A stretch of DNA of 37,342 bases, taken from assembly GCA_934149245.1 (NCBI GenBank), contig CAKPER010000010.1:1-37342 (forward strand). The letters are read 5' to 3'. Positions 1 through 9,036 of the stretch are shown here, piece by piece. The position numbers were made by a program, and so were the translations under genes. The stretch is from an uncultured Bacilli bacterium (lineage in GTDB: Bacteria; Bacillota_I; Bacilli_A; RF39; UBA660). Numbering within the stretch: position 1 is the first letter of the stretch; the number at the start of each line of letters is the position of its first letter. The notes under the pieces were generated by a model that made no database searches, was not told where the DNA came from, and saw only the letters and a program-made list of their open reading frames with translations.

Positions 1-3000
1 AACTTACCTATAATAACATTTTCTTTTAATCCATGTAGCTTATCTACACTTCCCTTTACTGCAGCTTCTGTCAAAATTCTAGTTGTTTCTTGGAATGATG
101 CTGATGACAAGAATGAATCAGTTTGAAGGGCAGCTTTAGTTATACCTAATAAAATAGGTTGACCTATAGCAGGTTTTTTACCTTGAATAATTACGTCTCT
201 ATTACCTTCAGTAAAGTCATTGATTGAAACAGTTGTACTAGGTACAAAGTCTGTGTCTCCTGCTTCTACAATTCTAATTAAAGAAATCATTCTTTTAGCA
301 ATTAGTTCAACGTGCTTATCATTTATATCTACACCTTGAGAACGATATACTTTTTGTACTTCTTTTAAGATGTATTGTTGTACTGTATTTGGATCAGTTA
401 CAGCTAATAATTCTTTTGGTGAAACACTACCTTCTGTCAATTGATCTCCAACATTTACTTGTGAGCCTTTTTCTACTCTAAGCTTAGCTCCATATAAAGT
501 TAAATGTTCTCTAATTTCTTTATCATTTTTGATATATATTTTGAACCTTCCATTTACATCTTCAATTTTTTGTACAGTTCCTGATATTTCAGCAATAGTA
601 GCTTTACCTTTTGGCATACGTGCTTCAAATAATTCTTCAACACGAGGAAGACCTTGAGTTATATCAGTTCCTGCTACTCCTCCTGTATGGAATGTTCTCA
701 TTGTTAGCTGTGTTCCTGGTTCTCCTATTGATTGAGCTCCCATAATACCTACAGCTTCACCAATTTCAACTATATTTCCTGTTGCAAGATTACGACCATA
801 ACATTTTCTACATACACCATGATTTGTTCTACAAGTCAAAACTGTTCTTATTTCAACAGACTTAATACCTGCTTTTATTATCTTATCTGCTATTGGCTCT
901 GTAATGTATGTATCTTTATCACAAATTAGTTCTTTTGTTTCTGGATTTATTACTTTCTTACTTGTAAATCTTCCTAATATTCTATCGTATAATGGTTCTA
1001 TAATTCCATCTTTATCATCAGTAAATGCACTTACTAATGAACCTTGAGTTGTTTTACAATCATCTTCTCTTACAATCATATCTTGGGCTACATCTACTAG
1101 ACGTCTAGTCATATAACCAGAATCGGCTGTTTTAAGAGCTGTATCTGCACTACCTTTACGAGCTCCATGCGTTGACAAGAAGAATTCTGATACTGATAAT
1201 CCATCACTAAAAGATGATAGGATTGGAATTTCTACAGGATCTCCATTTGGTTTTGACATTATACCTCTCATACCAGCTAATTGAACGAAGTTAGAAATTG
1301 AACCACGGGCTTTAGAATTCATCATTATGAAGATTGGATTTTCTTCATATTCTTTTGATTTAGCATATTCACTAAGTTCATCTTGAATTTCTTCTTTAGC
1401 CTTTGTCCAAACATCTATTACTAAATCAAATCTTTCTTTGTCAGTAATCAAACCTCTTTGGAATTGTTTATTTATTTTCTTAACTTCTTTGTTACTTCTT
1501 TCAACAATTTCATCTTTATGTTTACTTCTTACAATATCTGAATATGCTATTGTAATTCCAGAATATGTAGAATATTTAAATCCTTGATCTTTTAGTTTAT
1601 CTAAGAAAATAGAAGTTTCAGTAGTTCTATATCTTTTAAACATTTGAGCTATTATTTTTTCAAGAGCACCTTTATTAAATGGTTTAGCTCTTTCCATATT
1701 TTTTATTTCTTCTTTTAAATCTTTTCCATATTCAATAAAGTATCTTGCTGGTGTTACTCCTTCAATATTTTCGCTAGTAGGCTCATTAATGAATGGGAAT
1801 GAATCTGGTAAAATCTCATTAAAAATTATTTTACCTGGAGTTGTTATTAAATACTTGTCTTTATAGCAATCCAAGAATACTTTATGTCTAAATGAATTAA
1901 CTGGTATAGCCACTCTAGTATGTAGTGTTATTTCTCTTCTTTGATAAGCCATTAGAGCTTCATTACTATTCTTAAATGCTCTTCCTTCTCCAATATCTCC
2001 ATCTTTTTCCATAGTAATATAATAATTTCCTAAAATCATATCTTGAGATGGAGTAACTATAGGATCCCCATTTTTAGGACTTAAGATGTTATTTGCACCT
2101 AGCATTAAGATTCTAGCTTCTGCCTTAGCTTCCTCTGATAACGGAACGTGAACAGCCATCTGATCTCCATCGAAGTCAGCATTAAAGCCTGTTGTTACTA
2201 ATGGATGTAACCTTATTGCTTTTCCTGAGATTAATTTAGGTTCAAATGCTTGAATTCCTAATCTATGTAAAGTAGGAGCACGATTTAACATTACTGGGTG
2301 TTCTTTTATTACATCTTCAACTATATCCCAAACTTTTGGATCTTTATTTTCGATCATCTTTTTAGCTGCTTTTATATTACTTGCGATTTCTCTAGATACC
2401 AATCCATTTATAACATGAGGTTTAAATAGTTCTAGAGCCATATCTTTGGGAATTCCACATTGATACATCTTTAAGTCAGGTCCTACAACAATAACTGAAC
2501 GACCAGAATAATCAACACGCTTTCCTAATAAATTTTGACGGAACCTTCCTTGTTTTCCTTTTAACATACTTGATAAAGATTTCAATGCTCTATTTCCAGC
2601 ACCAGTTACACTTCTTCCTCTTCTTCCATTATCAAATAATGCGTCTACTGCTTCTTGTAACATTCTTTTTTCATTCTGAATAATTATAGAAGGAGCTCCT
2701 AATTCAATTAATTTTTTTAATCTGTTATTACGGTTAATAACTCTTCTATACAAATCATTTAAATCTGATGTTGCAAATCTTCCACCATCCAATTGAATCA
2801 TTGGTCTTAATTCTGGTGGTATTACAGGTAGTGCTTCTAAAATCATCCATTCTGGCTTATTTCCTGATGTTGCAAAAGCATTTAGAACATCTAATCTTTT
2901 GACTAATCTAATTCTTCTTTGACCAGTAGCATTTTTCAACTCTTCTTGTAAATCTGCTAATTCTTTTTCTACATCTACTTCGCTAAGTAATTGTTTTATA

Positions 3001-3521
3001 GCTGCGGCACCCATGCCTACTTTAAAAGTGTTACCGTATTTTTCGTAGTATATTCTATATTCTTTTTCAGAAAGAGTTTGTTTCTTAACTAAAGTTGTTG
3101 CCCCTGGATCTATTACAACATAAGATACAAAATAAATTACTTCTTCTAAATCTCTTGGAGACATATCTAAGCATAATCCAATATAGGAAGGAATACCTTT
3201 TACATACCAAATGTGGCTTACTGGAGAGGCCAATTCAATGTGCCCCATCCTTTCTCTTCTTACTTTAGATTTTGTAACTTCAACACCACATCTATCACAA
3301 ATTATTCCTTTATATCTTAATCTTTTATATTTACCACAATTACATTCGTAATCTCTTGTTGGTCCAAATATTTTTTCACAAAACAATCCATCGCGCTCTG
3401 GTTTTAGAGTTCTATAATTTATAGTTTCTGGCTTTTTTACCTCTCCATAAGACCATTCACGAATTTGCTCTGGGGAAGCAATTCTAATTTTTAAAGCTTT
3501 AAAGTTATTTGCCTCTACCAT
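1..3521 (-). CDS. rpoC: DNA-directed RNA polymerase subunit beta' (partial, C-terminus off the left edge)
   Basis: Largest catalytic subunit of RNA polymerase. About 1173 codons are present. The reading frame is still open at base 1, ending in the family's late motif ENVIIGKL, so probably only a few dozen residues are missing. Seen in the translation: an N-terminal zinc ribbon with CNC...CDRC at about residues 55-76, the Mg-binding NADFDGD motif at about 443-450, and the second zinc site made by the Cys of REDDC (about 821) plus CRTNHGVCRKC (about 898-905). The ATG at 3521-3519 overlaps the rpoB stop by one base (TAATG). A strong GGAGGTGAG ribosome site lies inside the last rpoB codons, so translation is coupled to rpoB. 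Function is certain; only the end is unseen. Confidence 0.97.
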   Translation of the reverse strand, partial: MVEANNFKALKIRIASPEQIREWSYGEVKKPETINYRTLKPERDGLFCEKIFGPTRDYECNCGKYKRLRYKGIICDRCGVEVTKSKVRRERMGHIELASPVSHIWYVKGIPSYIGLCLDMSPRDLEEVIYFVSYVVIDPGATTLVKKQTLSEKEYRIYYEKYGNTFKVGMGAAAIKQLLSEVDVEKELADLQEELKNATGQRRIRLVKRLDVLNAFATSGNKPEWMILEALPVIPPELRPMIQLDGGRFATSDLNDLYRRVINRNNRLKKLIELGAPSIIIQNEKRMLQEAVDALFDNGRRGRSVTGAGNRALKSLSSMLKGKQGRFRQNLLGKRVDYSGRSVIVVGPDLKMYQCGIPKDMALELFKPHVINGLVSREIASNIKAAKKMIENKDPKVWDIVEDVIKEHPVMLNRAPTLHRLGIQAFEPKLISGKAIRLHPLVTTGFNADFDGDQMAVHVPLSEEAKAEARILMLGANNILSPKNGDPIVTPSQDMILGNYYITMEKDGDIGEGRAFKNSNEALMAYQRREITLHTRVAIPVNSFRHKVFLDCYKDKYLITTPGKIIFNEILPDSFPFINEPTSENIEGVTPARYFIEYGKDLKEEIKNMERAKPFNKGALEKIIAQMFKRYRTTETSIFLDKLKDQGFKYSTYSGITIAYSDIVRSKHKDEIVERSNKEVKKINKQFQRGLITDKERFDLVIDVWTKAKEEIQDELSEYAKSKEYEENPIFIMMNSKARGSISNFVQLAGMRGIMSKPNGDPVEIPILSSFSDGLSVSEFFLSTHGARKGSADTALKTADSGYMTRRLVDVAQDMIVREDDCKTTQGSLVSAFTDDKDGIIEPLYDRILGRFTSKKVINPETKELICDKDTYITEPIADKIIKAGIKSVEIRTVLTCRTNHGVCRKCYGRNLATGNIVEIGEAVGIMGAQSIGEPGTQLTMRTFHTGGVAGTDITQGLPRVEELFEARMPKGKATIAEISGTVQKIEDVNGRFKIYIKNDKEIREHLTLYGAKLRVEKGSQVNVGDQLTEGSVSPKELLAVTDPNTVQQYILKEVQKVYRSQGVDINDKHVELIAKRMISLIRIVEAGDTDFVPSTTVSINDFTEGNRDVIIQGKKPAIGQPILLGITKAALQTDSFLSSASFQETTRILTEAAVKGSVDKLHGLKENVIIGK

Positions 3522-6500
3522 TAGAACTCACCTCCTATTTCTTCATTATCTTCTAAAATTTCATCATCAAGAGTTGATGTTTCTGTTGATGAATCTTCAT
3601 TGTTTAAATTCATTTCATCATAATCATCTAATTCATCATAATCGTCTTCTAAATCATCTGATTCTTCAGGTAATTCTTGTTCCATAAAATCATCACTTAA
3701 ATCATTATTTTTTTCTTGAACTTCTTCAATTTCTACATCATCTTTGTTTTCTTCTTCATCTTCTAGAGCTTCTAATTCTTTAAATCCAACTTCTTCATCA
3801 TTGTTATCAATAACCGATATATCAAGACCTAGTGCTTGGAATTCTTTAATTAATACTCTGAATGCTTCTGGTATTCCAGGACTTGGTAATGGTGTTCCTT
3901 TAACAATTGATTCGTATACTTTTACACGTCCTACAACATCATCTGATTTATATGTTAAAATTTCTTGTAAAACATGAGATGCTCCATAAGCTTCTAAAGC
4001 CCAGATTTCCATTTCTCCAAATCTTTGACCACCAAATTGAGCTTTTCCTCCTAACGGTTGTTGAGTTACTAAGGAATATGGACCAGTTGATCTAGCATGT
4101 AATTTATCATCAACCATATGATGTAATTTTACAAAGTACATAACACCAACGCTGATACGATGATCAAATGGTTCTCCAGTTCTTCCATCATAAAGAACAG
4201 TTTTTCCATCTTCATCCATTCCAGCCTCTTTCATCATTGCTTGGACATCTTCTATACTTGCACCATCTAATACTGGAGTTGCAACATGGACACCTAATTT
4301 TTTACAAGCCATACCCATATGTAATTCAAGTACTTGTCCGATATTCATACGTGATGGTACACCCTGAGGGTTAAGCATTATATCGATAGGTGTTCCATCT
4401 GGTAAATATGGCATATCTTCTTCTGGTAAAATTAATGATATTACACCTTTGTTACCATGTCTTCCTGACATTTTATCTCCAATTTGAATTTTACGTTTTT
4501 GAATTATGTAAACTCTTACTACTTTACTTACACCACTTGGTAATTCATCATTTTCAGCTTTAGTATAAACTTTTACATCGTGGACAATTCCCTCTCCACC
4601 ATGAGGTACGCATAATGAGCTATTTCTAACTTCTCTAGTTTTTTCTCCAAATATTGCATGAAGTAATTTTTCCTCACTAGTTAAATCAGCCATTCCTTTA
4701 GGTGTTACTTTTCCAACTAAGATATCTCCTTCTTTTACTTCAGTTCCTATTTTTATAATTCCGTTTTCATCAAGATTTTTTCTTGCATCTTCACTTACAT
4801 TAGGAATATCTCTTGTAATTTCTTCTGGTCCTAATTTAGTGTCTCGGCATTGGGTTTCATAATCTTCTATATGTAATGATGTATAAACGTCTTCTTTTAC
4901 CAATCTTTCATTCATTATTACAGCATCTTCAAAGTTATATCCATTGAATGTCATGAAAGCGATTGTCATATTTTTTCCTAATGCTAGTTCTCCTTTATCT
5001 GTACTTGGACCATCTGCTATAATTTGTCCACGCTTAATTTTATCGCCTTTTCTAACAATAGGTCTATGGTTTGCTGTTTCACCTTGGTTGGATCTTTCAA
5101 ATGTTGCAAGTTCATAGTTATCTGTACCTTTAGCATTTTTTACAATAATTTTCTTTGCGTCTACATAGTCAACTATTCCATCTGCTTTTGATACTACTAC
5201 AGCGCCACTATCTCTTGCTGCTACATATTCAACACCTGTTCCAACAAATGGTGCTTCAGTTGTTAATAATGGCAATGCTTGTCTTTGCATATTTGCTCCC
5301 ATAAGAGCACGAGTTGCATCATCATGTTCCAAGAATGGAATTAAACTAGTTGTTACAGATACTACTTGTTGTGGTGATACATCTATGTAATCAACTTTTT
5401 CTGCTGGAATAATTACATTCTCACCGTTAAATCTTCCAGCAACTTGAGAATCAGTTATATATCCATCTTCATTTACATTTACTGTTGCTTGAGATATATA
5501 TAAGTCTTGTTCTTCATTTGCTGTTAAGTAATCTACTTTGTCAGTTAATTTTTTGTTTTCCACTTTTCTGTATGGTGTTTGGATGAATCCATATTCATCT
5601 ACTTTAGCATAACTTGCTAACGATGTTATTAATCCAATATTTTGACCTTCTGGTGATTCTATTGGACAAATTCTACCATAATGTGATGGATTGACATCAC
5701 GAACTTCCATTCCAGCTCTATCACGAGATAATCCACCTGGACCTAATGCTGATAATCTTCTCTTATGAGTTAACTCTGCTATTGGATTTACCTGATCCAT
5801 AAATTGTGATAATTGACTTGAACCAAAAAACTCTTTAATTACTGCAGTTACTGGTCTTATGTTAATTAGAGTTTTAGGAGTTACTGTCTCTATGTCTTGT
5901 GTAGTCATTCTTTCTCTAACTACTCTTTCCATACGTGCTAAACCAATTTTTAATTGATTTTGTAGTAATTCTCCTACTTGTCTTATTCTTCTGTTTCCTA
6001 AATGGTCTATCTCATCATCATGTCCAATACCATCTAATAAATTTAGGTAGTATGATACAGAAGCATATACATCTGAGATTGTCAAAATTCTTTCTTCTAA
6101 ACTTTGATCATTTCCGATTACTTTTACTTTCTTTGTTGAATCTTTTGGTGAATATAGATACAATACTTGTACTGTATTATGAGTATCTAACTCTTCATTA
6201 ATTTTTACTTTTTCTCTACCATAACCATTAGCTAGTAATTCTTGTAATTTTTCATATACTTCCTTTGTAATTTTAGTTCCATCTGTAAATATAGTTTCTC
6301 CATCAACTATAATATCTTGAGCTAAAACATTATTTAAAAGTCTATCAGTTATGTTTAATCTTTTATTAAATTTATATCTTCCTACTTTTGCTAAATCATA
6401 ACGAAAATTATCGAAGAATCTAGTAATTAATTGATTTTTTGATGAATCTAATGTTGTTGGTTCTCCAGGTCTTAACTTTTCATAAATTTCAATTAATGCC

Positions 6501-7192
6501 TCATCAGTATTTTTAGTTGAGTCCTTTTCAATTGTATTTTTTAGAAATTCATTTTGTCCAAATACGTCTATTATTTCTTCATCTGCTGATAATCCAAAAG
6601 CTCTTAATAGAGTTGTTATTGGTACTTTTCTAGTTCTATCTATTCTTACATAGATTACATCTTTAGCGTCTGTTTCATATTCTAGCCATGTTCCTCTTGT
6701 TGGTATAACTTTAGATGCAAAAACTGGTTTACCATTCTTATCAATTTCTTTTGAATAATAAACACTTGGAGATCTAACTAATTGTGATACAATTACTCTT
6801 TCAGCCCCATTGATTATGAAAGTTCCACTTTCTGTCATTAAAGGCATATCTCCTAAAAAGATTTCTTGTTCTTTTACTTCTCCTGTTTCATTGTTAAAAA
6901 GTCTTGCTTGAACTTTTAATGGAGATGCATAGGTAATCTGTCTATCTTTGCATTCTTTCAAAGAATATCTTGGTGTGTCAAATTCGTAATCAACGAAGTC
7001 TAGGGATAGACTACCCGAAAAACTTTCAATTGGAAGTAAATCTTCAAAAACTTCCTTTATTCCAGTTTTAGTGAACCATTGATATGATTCTTTTTGAATT
7101 TGTAGTAAATTATCAAGTTCTAATGAATTTTTGATCATAGAAAAATTTCTTCTTTCTCTATAATCGCCGCTTTTCTTTAATTTATAAGCCAT
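3521..7192 (-). CDS. rpoB: DNA-directed RNA polymerase subunit beta
   Basis: Beta subunit of RNA polymerase, 1223 residues. The rifampicin pocket around residues 455-490 reads GSSQLSQFMDQVNP...THKRRLSALGPGG. The usual Asp, His and Ser contact residues are intact, so nothing suggests intrinsic rifampicin resistance. The KMSGRHGNKG motif at about residue 905 is the conserved catalytic-core lysine region. The core ends near residue 1140 and is followed by an acidic, low-complexity tail of about 80 residues rich in D, E and N, longer than in Bacillus. The start has a GGGGTG ribosome site. The gene has its own promoter (7263-7291) and overlaps rpoC by one base. Confidence 0.98.
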   Translation of the reverse strand: MAYKLKKSGDYRERRNFSMIKNSLELDNLLQIQKESYQWFTKTGIKEVFEDLLPIESFSGSLSLDFVDYEFDTPRYSLKECKDRQITYASPLKVQARLFNNETGEVKEQEIFLGDMPLMTESGTFIINGAERVIVSQLVRSPSVYYSKEIDKNGKPVFASKVIPTRGTWLEYETDAKDVIYVRIDRTRKVPITTLLRAFGLSADEEIIDVFGQNEFLKNTIEKDSTKNTDEALIEIYEKLRPGEPTTLDSSKNQLITRFFDNFRYDLAKVGRYKFNKRLNITDRLLNNVLAQDIIVDGETIFTDGTKITKEVYEKLQELLANGYGREKVKINEELDTHNTVQVLYLYSPKDSTKKVKVIGNDQSLEERILTISDVYASVSYYLNLLDGIGHDDEIDHLGNRRIRQVGELLQNQLKIGLARMERVVRERMTTQDIETVTPKTLINIRPVTAVIKEFFGSSQLSQFMDQVNPIAELTHKRRLSALGPGGLSRDRAGMEVRDVNPSHYGRICPIESPEGQNIGLITSLASYAKVDEYGFIQTPYRKVENKKLTDKVDYLTANEEQDLYISQATVNVNEDGYITDSQVAGRFNGENVIIPAEKVDYIDVSPQQVVSVTTSLIPFLEHDDATRALMGANMQRQALPLLTTEAPFVGTGVEYVAARDSGAVVVSKADGIVDYVDAKKIIVKNAKGTDNYELATFERSNQGETANHRPIVRKGDKIKRGQIIADGPSTDKGELALGKNMTIAFMTFNGYNFEDAVIMNERLVKEDVYTSLHIEDYETQCRDTKLGPEEITRDIPNVSEDARKNLDENGIIKIGTEVKEGDILVGKVTPKGMADLTSEEKLLHAIFGEKTREVRNSSLCVPHGGEGIVHDVKVYTKAENDELPSGVSKVVRVYIIQKRKIQIGDKMSGRHGNKGVISLILPEEDMPYLPDGTPIDIMLNPQGVPSRMNIGQVLELHMGMACKKLGVHVATPVLDGASIEDVQAMMKEAGMDEDGKTVLYDGRTGEPFDHRISVGVMYFVKLHHMVDDKLHARSTGPYSLVTQQPLGGKAQFGGQRFGEMEIWALEAYGASHVLQEILTYKSDDVVGRVKVYESIVKGTPLPSPGIPEAFRVLIKEFQALGLDISVIDNNDEEVGFKELEALEDEEENKDDVEIEEVQEKNNDLSDDFMEQELPEESDDLEDDYDELDDYDEMNLNNEDSSTETSTLDDEILEDNEEIGGEF

Positions 7193-7262
7193 TTAAATTT
7201 CACCCCTATGCCTAGATTTTTTTATTAAATCACGCCAAAAAGAGACGCGTTTCCAATATATA

Positions 7263-7291
7263 ATGTTAGCACCTCTACTTTAAAAAGTCAA
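7263..7291 (-). promoter_or_regulatory. rpoB promoter
   Basis: The minus strand reads TTGACT (7286-7291), a 17-base spacer, then TAACAT (7263-7268) with an upstream TGC extended -10. It lies in the 148-base gap between the ybxB-like gene and rpoB. The leader holds a weak ACGC/GCGT stem near 7230-7250 but no clear terminator. It gives rpoBC transcription independent of the ribosomal protein units upstream. Confidence 0.7.
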
Positions 7292-7340
7292 TTAAGATAA
7301 TTAGAATTTTTGTGTTTTTTTAGCATTGTTAATTATTAGG

Positions 7341-7928
7341 TTATTTTTTAATACACTTAACTATATAAAACCCTTTTGACTTATTCATTATTGATATTTT
7401 ATAAATTTCTTCTAGTTCTTTTATAATTGATTTGACTCCATGATCTTTTCTCATAACAAACCACAATTCTCCTGATGATTTCAAATGGCAATATGCTTCT
7501 TTTAAAAATTTTCTTACTATTTCTTTGCCTGCTCTAATTGGAGGATTTGTAATAATATAATCATACTCCTCTGTTATTTTTTTATAAATATTACTTTTAA
7601 AAACATTGACGTTAACTAGTTTTTTTGTATTTTCTTTGGATAATTCGATGGCTCTATCTGTTATATCTATCATATCTATAGTTAAATTAGGATAAGTATT
7701 AGCTAATATAACTCCCACAATTCCATAACCACAACCTAAATCTAATGCTCGACCTTCAAGTTCATTTTTTGTTATTTCTTCTAGTAATAATCTTGTTCCG
7801 TAATCAAACTTTTCTTTTGAAAAAACACCATTAGTTGTATATAAATTATAATGTTTATTTCCATAATTTATTTTTATTAACTTTTTTTGTTGTTTCAATT
7901 TTTTATCTTCGTCAAAATATTGTCCCAT
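7341..7928 (-). CDS. Class I SAM-dependent methyltransferase, YbxB/RsmC-like
   Basis: Predicted RNA guanine methyltransferase of the RsmC/YbxB group, 195 residues. Motif I is LDLGCGYGIVG (about residues 61-72). Asp-rich motif II lies around IDMIDITDRA, and the catalytic NPPI motif sits at about residue 127. It lies between rplL and rpoB exactly where Bacillus subtilis has ybxB, and its length is close to that protein. It starts behind GGGAG and follows the rplL terminator, so it is probably expressed by read-through or a weak promoter. The target nucleotide cannot be read from the sequence; 16S rRNA is the family expectation. Confidence 0.85.
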   Translation of the reverse strand: MGQYFDEDKKLKQQKKLIKINYGNKHYNLYTTNGVFSKEKFDYGTRLLLEEITKNELEGRALDLGCGYGIVGVILANTYPNLTIDMIDITDRAIELSKENTKKLVNVNVFKSNIYKKITEEYDYIITNPPIRAGKEIVRKFLKEAYCHLKSSGELWFVMRKDHGVKSIIKELEEIYKISIMNKSKGFYIVKCIKK

Positions 7929-7953
7929 ATATAATCTCCCAACATCTTTGTAA

Positions 7954-7977
7954 AAGAAAAACAGAATATAAATTCTG
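7954..7977 (-). terminator. Intrinsic terminator after rplL
   Basis: On the minus strand CAGAAT (7972-7977) and ATTCTG (7962-7967) form a perfect 6-bp stem with a 4-base loop, followed by TTTTTCTTTT. It lies eight bases past the rplL stop and should end most rplJL transcripts, limiting read-through to the methyltransferase gene. Confidence 0.8.
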
Positions 7978-7985
7978 CTTTTTTA

Positions 7986-8354
7986 TTATTGAAGTTCTAT
8001 TGTTGCTCCAACTTCTTCAAATTGAGCTTTTAATTTATCTGCTTCTTCTTTGTCCATTCCTTCTTTAACAGCTCCACCGTTATCTGCGATAGCTTTTGCT
8101 TCCTTTAATCCTAATCCAGTTACATCTCTAACAATCTTAATTACTTTAATCTTGTTTGCTCCTGCTTCTTTAAGTACAACATTTACTTTTGAAGGACCAG
8201 TTTCTTCTGCTGCTGCTTGTGGTGCTGCTGCTACTGCTACTGCAGATGGATCAACACCAAATTCCTCCTTCATTGCATCTACTAATTCTTTAATTTCTAG
8301 AATAGACATTTCTTTTAATGAACTTATAAATTCGTCTTTTGTTAATTTAGCCAT
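7986..8354 (-). CDS. rplL: 50S ribosomal protein L7/L12
   Basis: Stalk protein of the large subunit, 122 residues, which recruits translation factors. The N-terminal dimerisation helices (LTKDEFISSLKEMSILEIKELV) are followed by the Ala-rich hinge (AVAVAAAPQAAAEE, about residues 38-51). The C-terminal factor-binding domain contains KIKVIKIVRDVTGLGLKEAK. The start is preceded by AAGGAGG. It is the second gene of the rplJ-rplL unit, 25 bases after rplJ, and is followed by a strong terminator. Length and all domains are normal. Confidence 0.98.
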   Translation of the reverse strand: MAKLTKDEFISSLKEMSILEIKELVDAMKEEFGVDPSAVAVAAAPQAAAEETGPSKVNVVLKEAGANKIKVIKIVRDVTGLGLKEAKAIADNGGAVKEGMDKEEADKLKAQFEEVGATIELQ

Positions 8355-8379
8355 TATTTTTTTCCTCCTTATTTTTTTA

Positions 8380-8874
8380 TTAATTTTCTTCTTTTTCTTT
8401 AGAATATAAATCTAAGCATATTGATAAGTCTCTTACAACACCTATCATTCCACCTGCTAACATTGTAAGTAATCCGTCTCTTGATGGAATTAAAGCATAT
8501 GAATTTAATTCTTCAACATTTGCTACTTTTCCTTCAACAACACCAGCTTTTAATTTTAAGTTTTCATGCTTTTTAGCAAAATCACTTAATACTTTTACTG
8601 GAGCTAACTCATCACTTGAGAATGAAATAGCTGTTGGTCCAATCAAGTAACTATTTAAATCATATCCAGTTTCTTCGACAGCTCTTCTAGTTAAAGTATT
8701 CTTGTAAACTTTATAATCAGAGTCTGTTTCTCTCAAAGCTCTTCTTAATTCGTTAACTTCAGATACTTTTAATCCACGAGCATCAAATAAAACTATAGAC
8801 TTTGCATTATCAAACTTTTCTTTTATTTCTGATACTACAGCAGCCTTTTGTTCGATTATTTTTGCATTAGCCAT
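8380..8874 (-). CDS. rplJ: 50S ribosomal protein L10
   Basis: Base of the ribosomal stalk, binding 23S rRNA and L7/L12 dimers. I choose the ATG at 8874 (protein MANAKIIEQKAAVV..., 164 residues). It has AAAGGAG at proper spacing and matches the family N-terminus. An upstream in-frame ATG at 8901 would add nine residues and lies in the leader right beside the terminator T-run. Typical L10 features are FDARGLKVSEVNELRRALRE and the C-terminal helical region that binds L12. L10 together with L12 is known to repress its own operon in Bacillus by attenuation at the leader; that leader is recognisable here at 8881-9001. Confidence 0.97.
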   Translation of the reverse strand: MANAKIIEQKAAVVSEIKEKFDNAKSIVLFDARGLKVSEVNELRRALRETDSDYKVYKNTLTRRAVEETGYDLNSYLIGPTAISFSSDELAPVKVLSDFAKKHENLKLKAGVVEGKVANVEELNSYALIPSRDGLLTMLAGGMIGVVRDLSICLDLYSKEKEEN

Positions 8875-8880
8875 TGCAAC

Positions 8881-9001
8881 AACTCCTTTCTTTATGCCCA
8901 TAATAAAATCCCTCAGAGTAGTCGAGGGATAAAAGAATTTTATTCCTCGGCAAGATTTTTAAACTGTTAGTCCTTACTGTCTACGGCATAATTTCTGAAC
9001 G
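8881..9001 (-). promoter_or_regulatory. Ribosomal protein L10 leader with attenuator
   Basis: The 5' leader of rplJL carries the L10-leader signature GCCGTAGACAGTAAGGACTAA followed by CTTGCCGAGG. Its 3' part can fold in two exclusive ways. CGAGG (8945-8949) plus ATAAAA pairs with TTTTAT plus CCTCG (8923-8927) as an antiterminator. Alternatively ATCCCTC (8924-8930) pairs with GAGGGAT (8908-8914), followed by TTTTATTA, as a terminator. In Bacillus, L10(L12)4 binding to this leader favours termination, and the same logic fits here. Confidence 0.88.
8901..8930 (-). terminator. Attenuator terminator of the rplJ leader
   Basis: A perfect 7-bp stem ATCCCTC/GAGGGAT with a 9-base loop is followed by TTTTATTA, just upstream of the L10 ribosome site. 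Its 5' arm is shared with the antiterminator stem 8923-8949, so it is conditional. Confidence 0.75.
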
Positions 9002-9007
9002 ATTTAT

Positions 9008-9036
9008 ATTATATAACATTACAAATTATTTGTCAA
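9008..9036 (-). promoter_or_regulatory. rplJ-rplL promoter
   Basis: A perfect consensus on the minus strand: TTGACA (9031-9036), 17 bases, TATAAT (9008-9013). The -35 box is embedded in the last codons of rplA (Asp-Lys-stop), so rplJL is a separate unit from rplKA although the genes are adjacent. Transcription should begin near 9001, at the 5' edge of the L10 leader. Confidence 0.88.

Noticed and set aside
5935..6201. Plus-strand open frames opposite rpoB, rplL, dnaE, dnaI, gatA and the large gene
   Set aside because: They are antisense to well-supported genes, hydrophobic or low-complexity in translation, and mostly without ribosome sites.
8875..8901. Longer L10 start at 8901 (nine extra residues)
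   Set aside because: This ATG sits at the attenuator T-run without a ribosome site; the ATG at 8874 has AAAGGAG and the family N-terminus.
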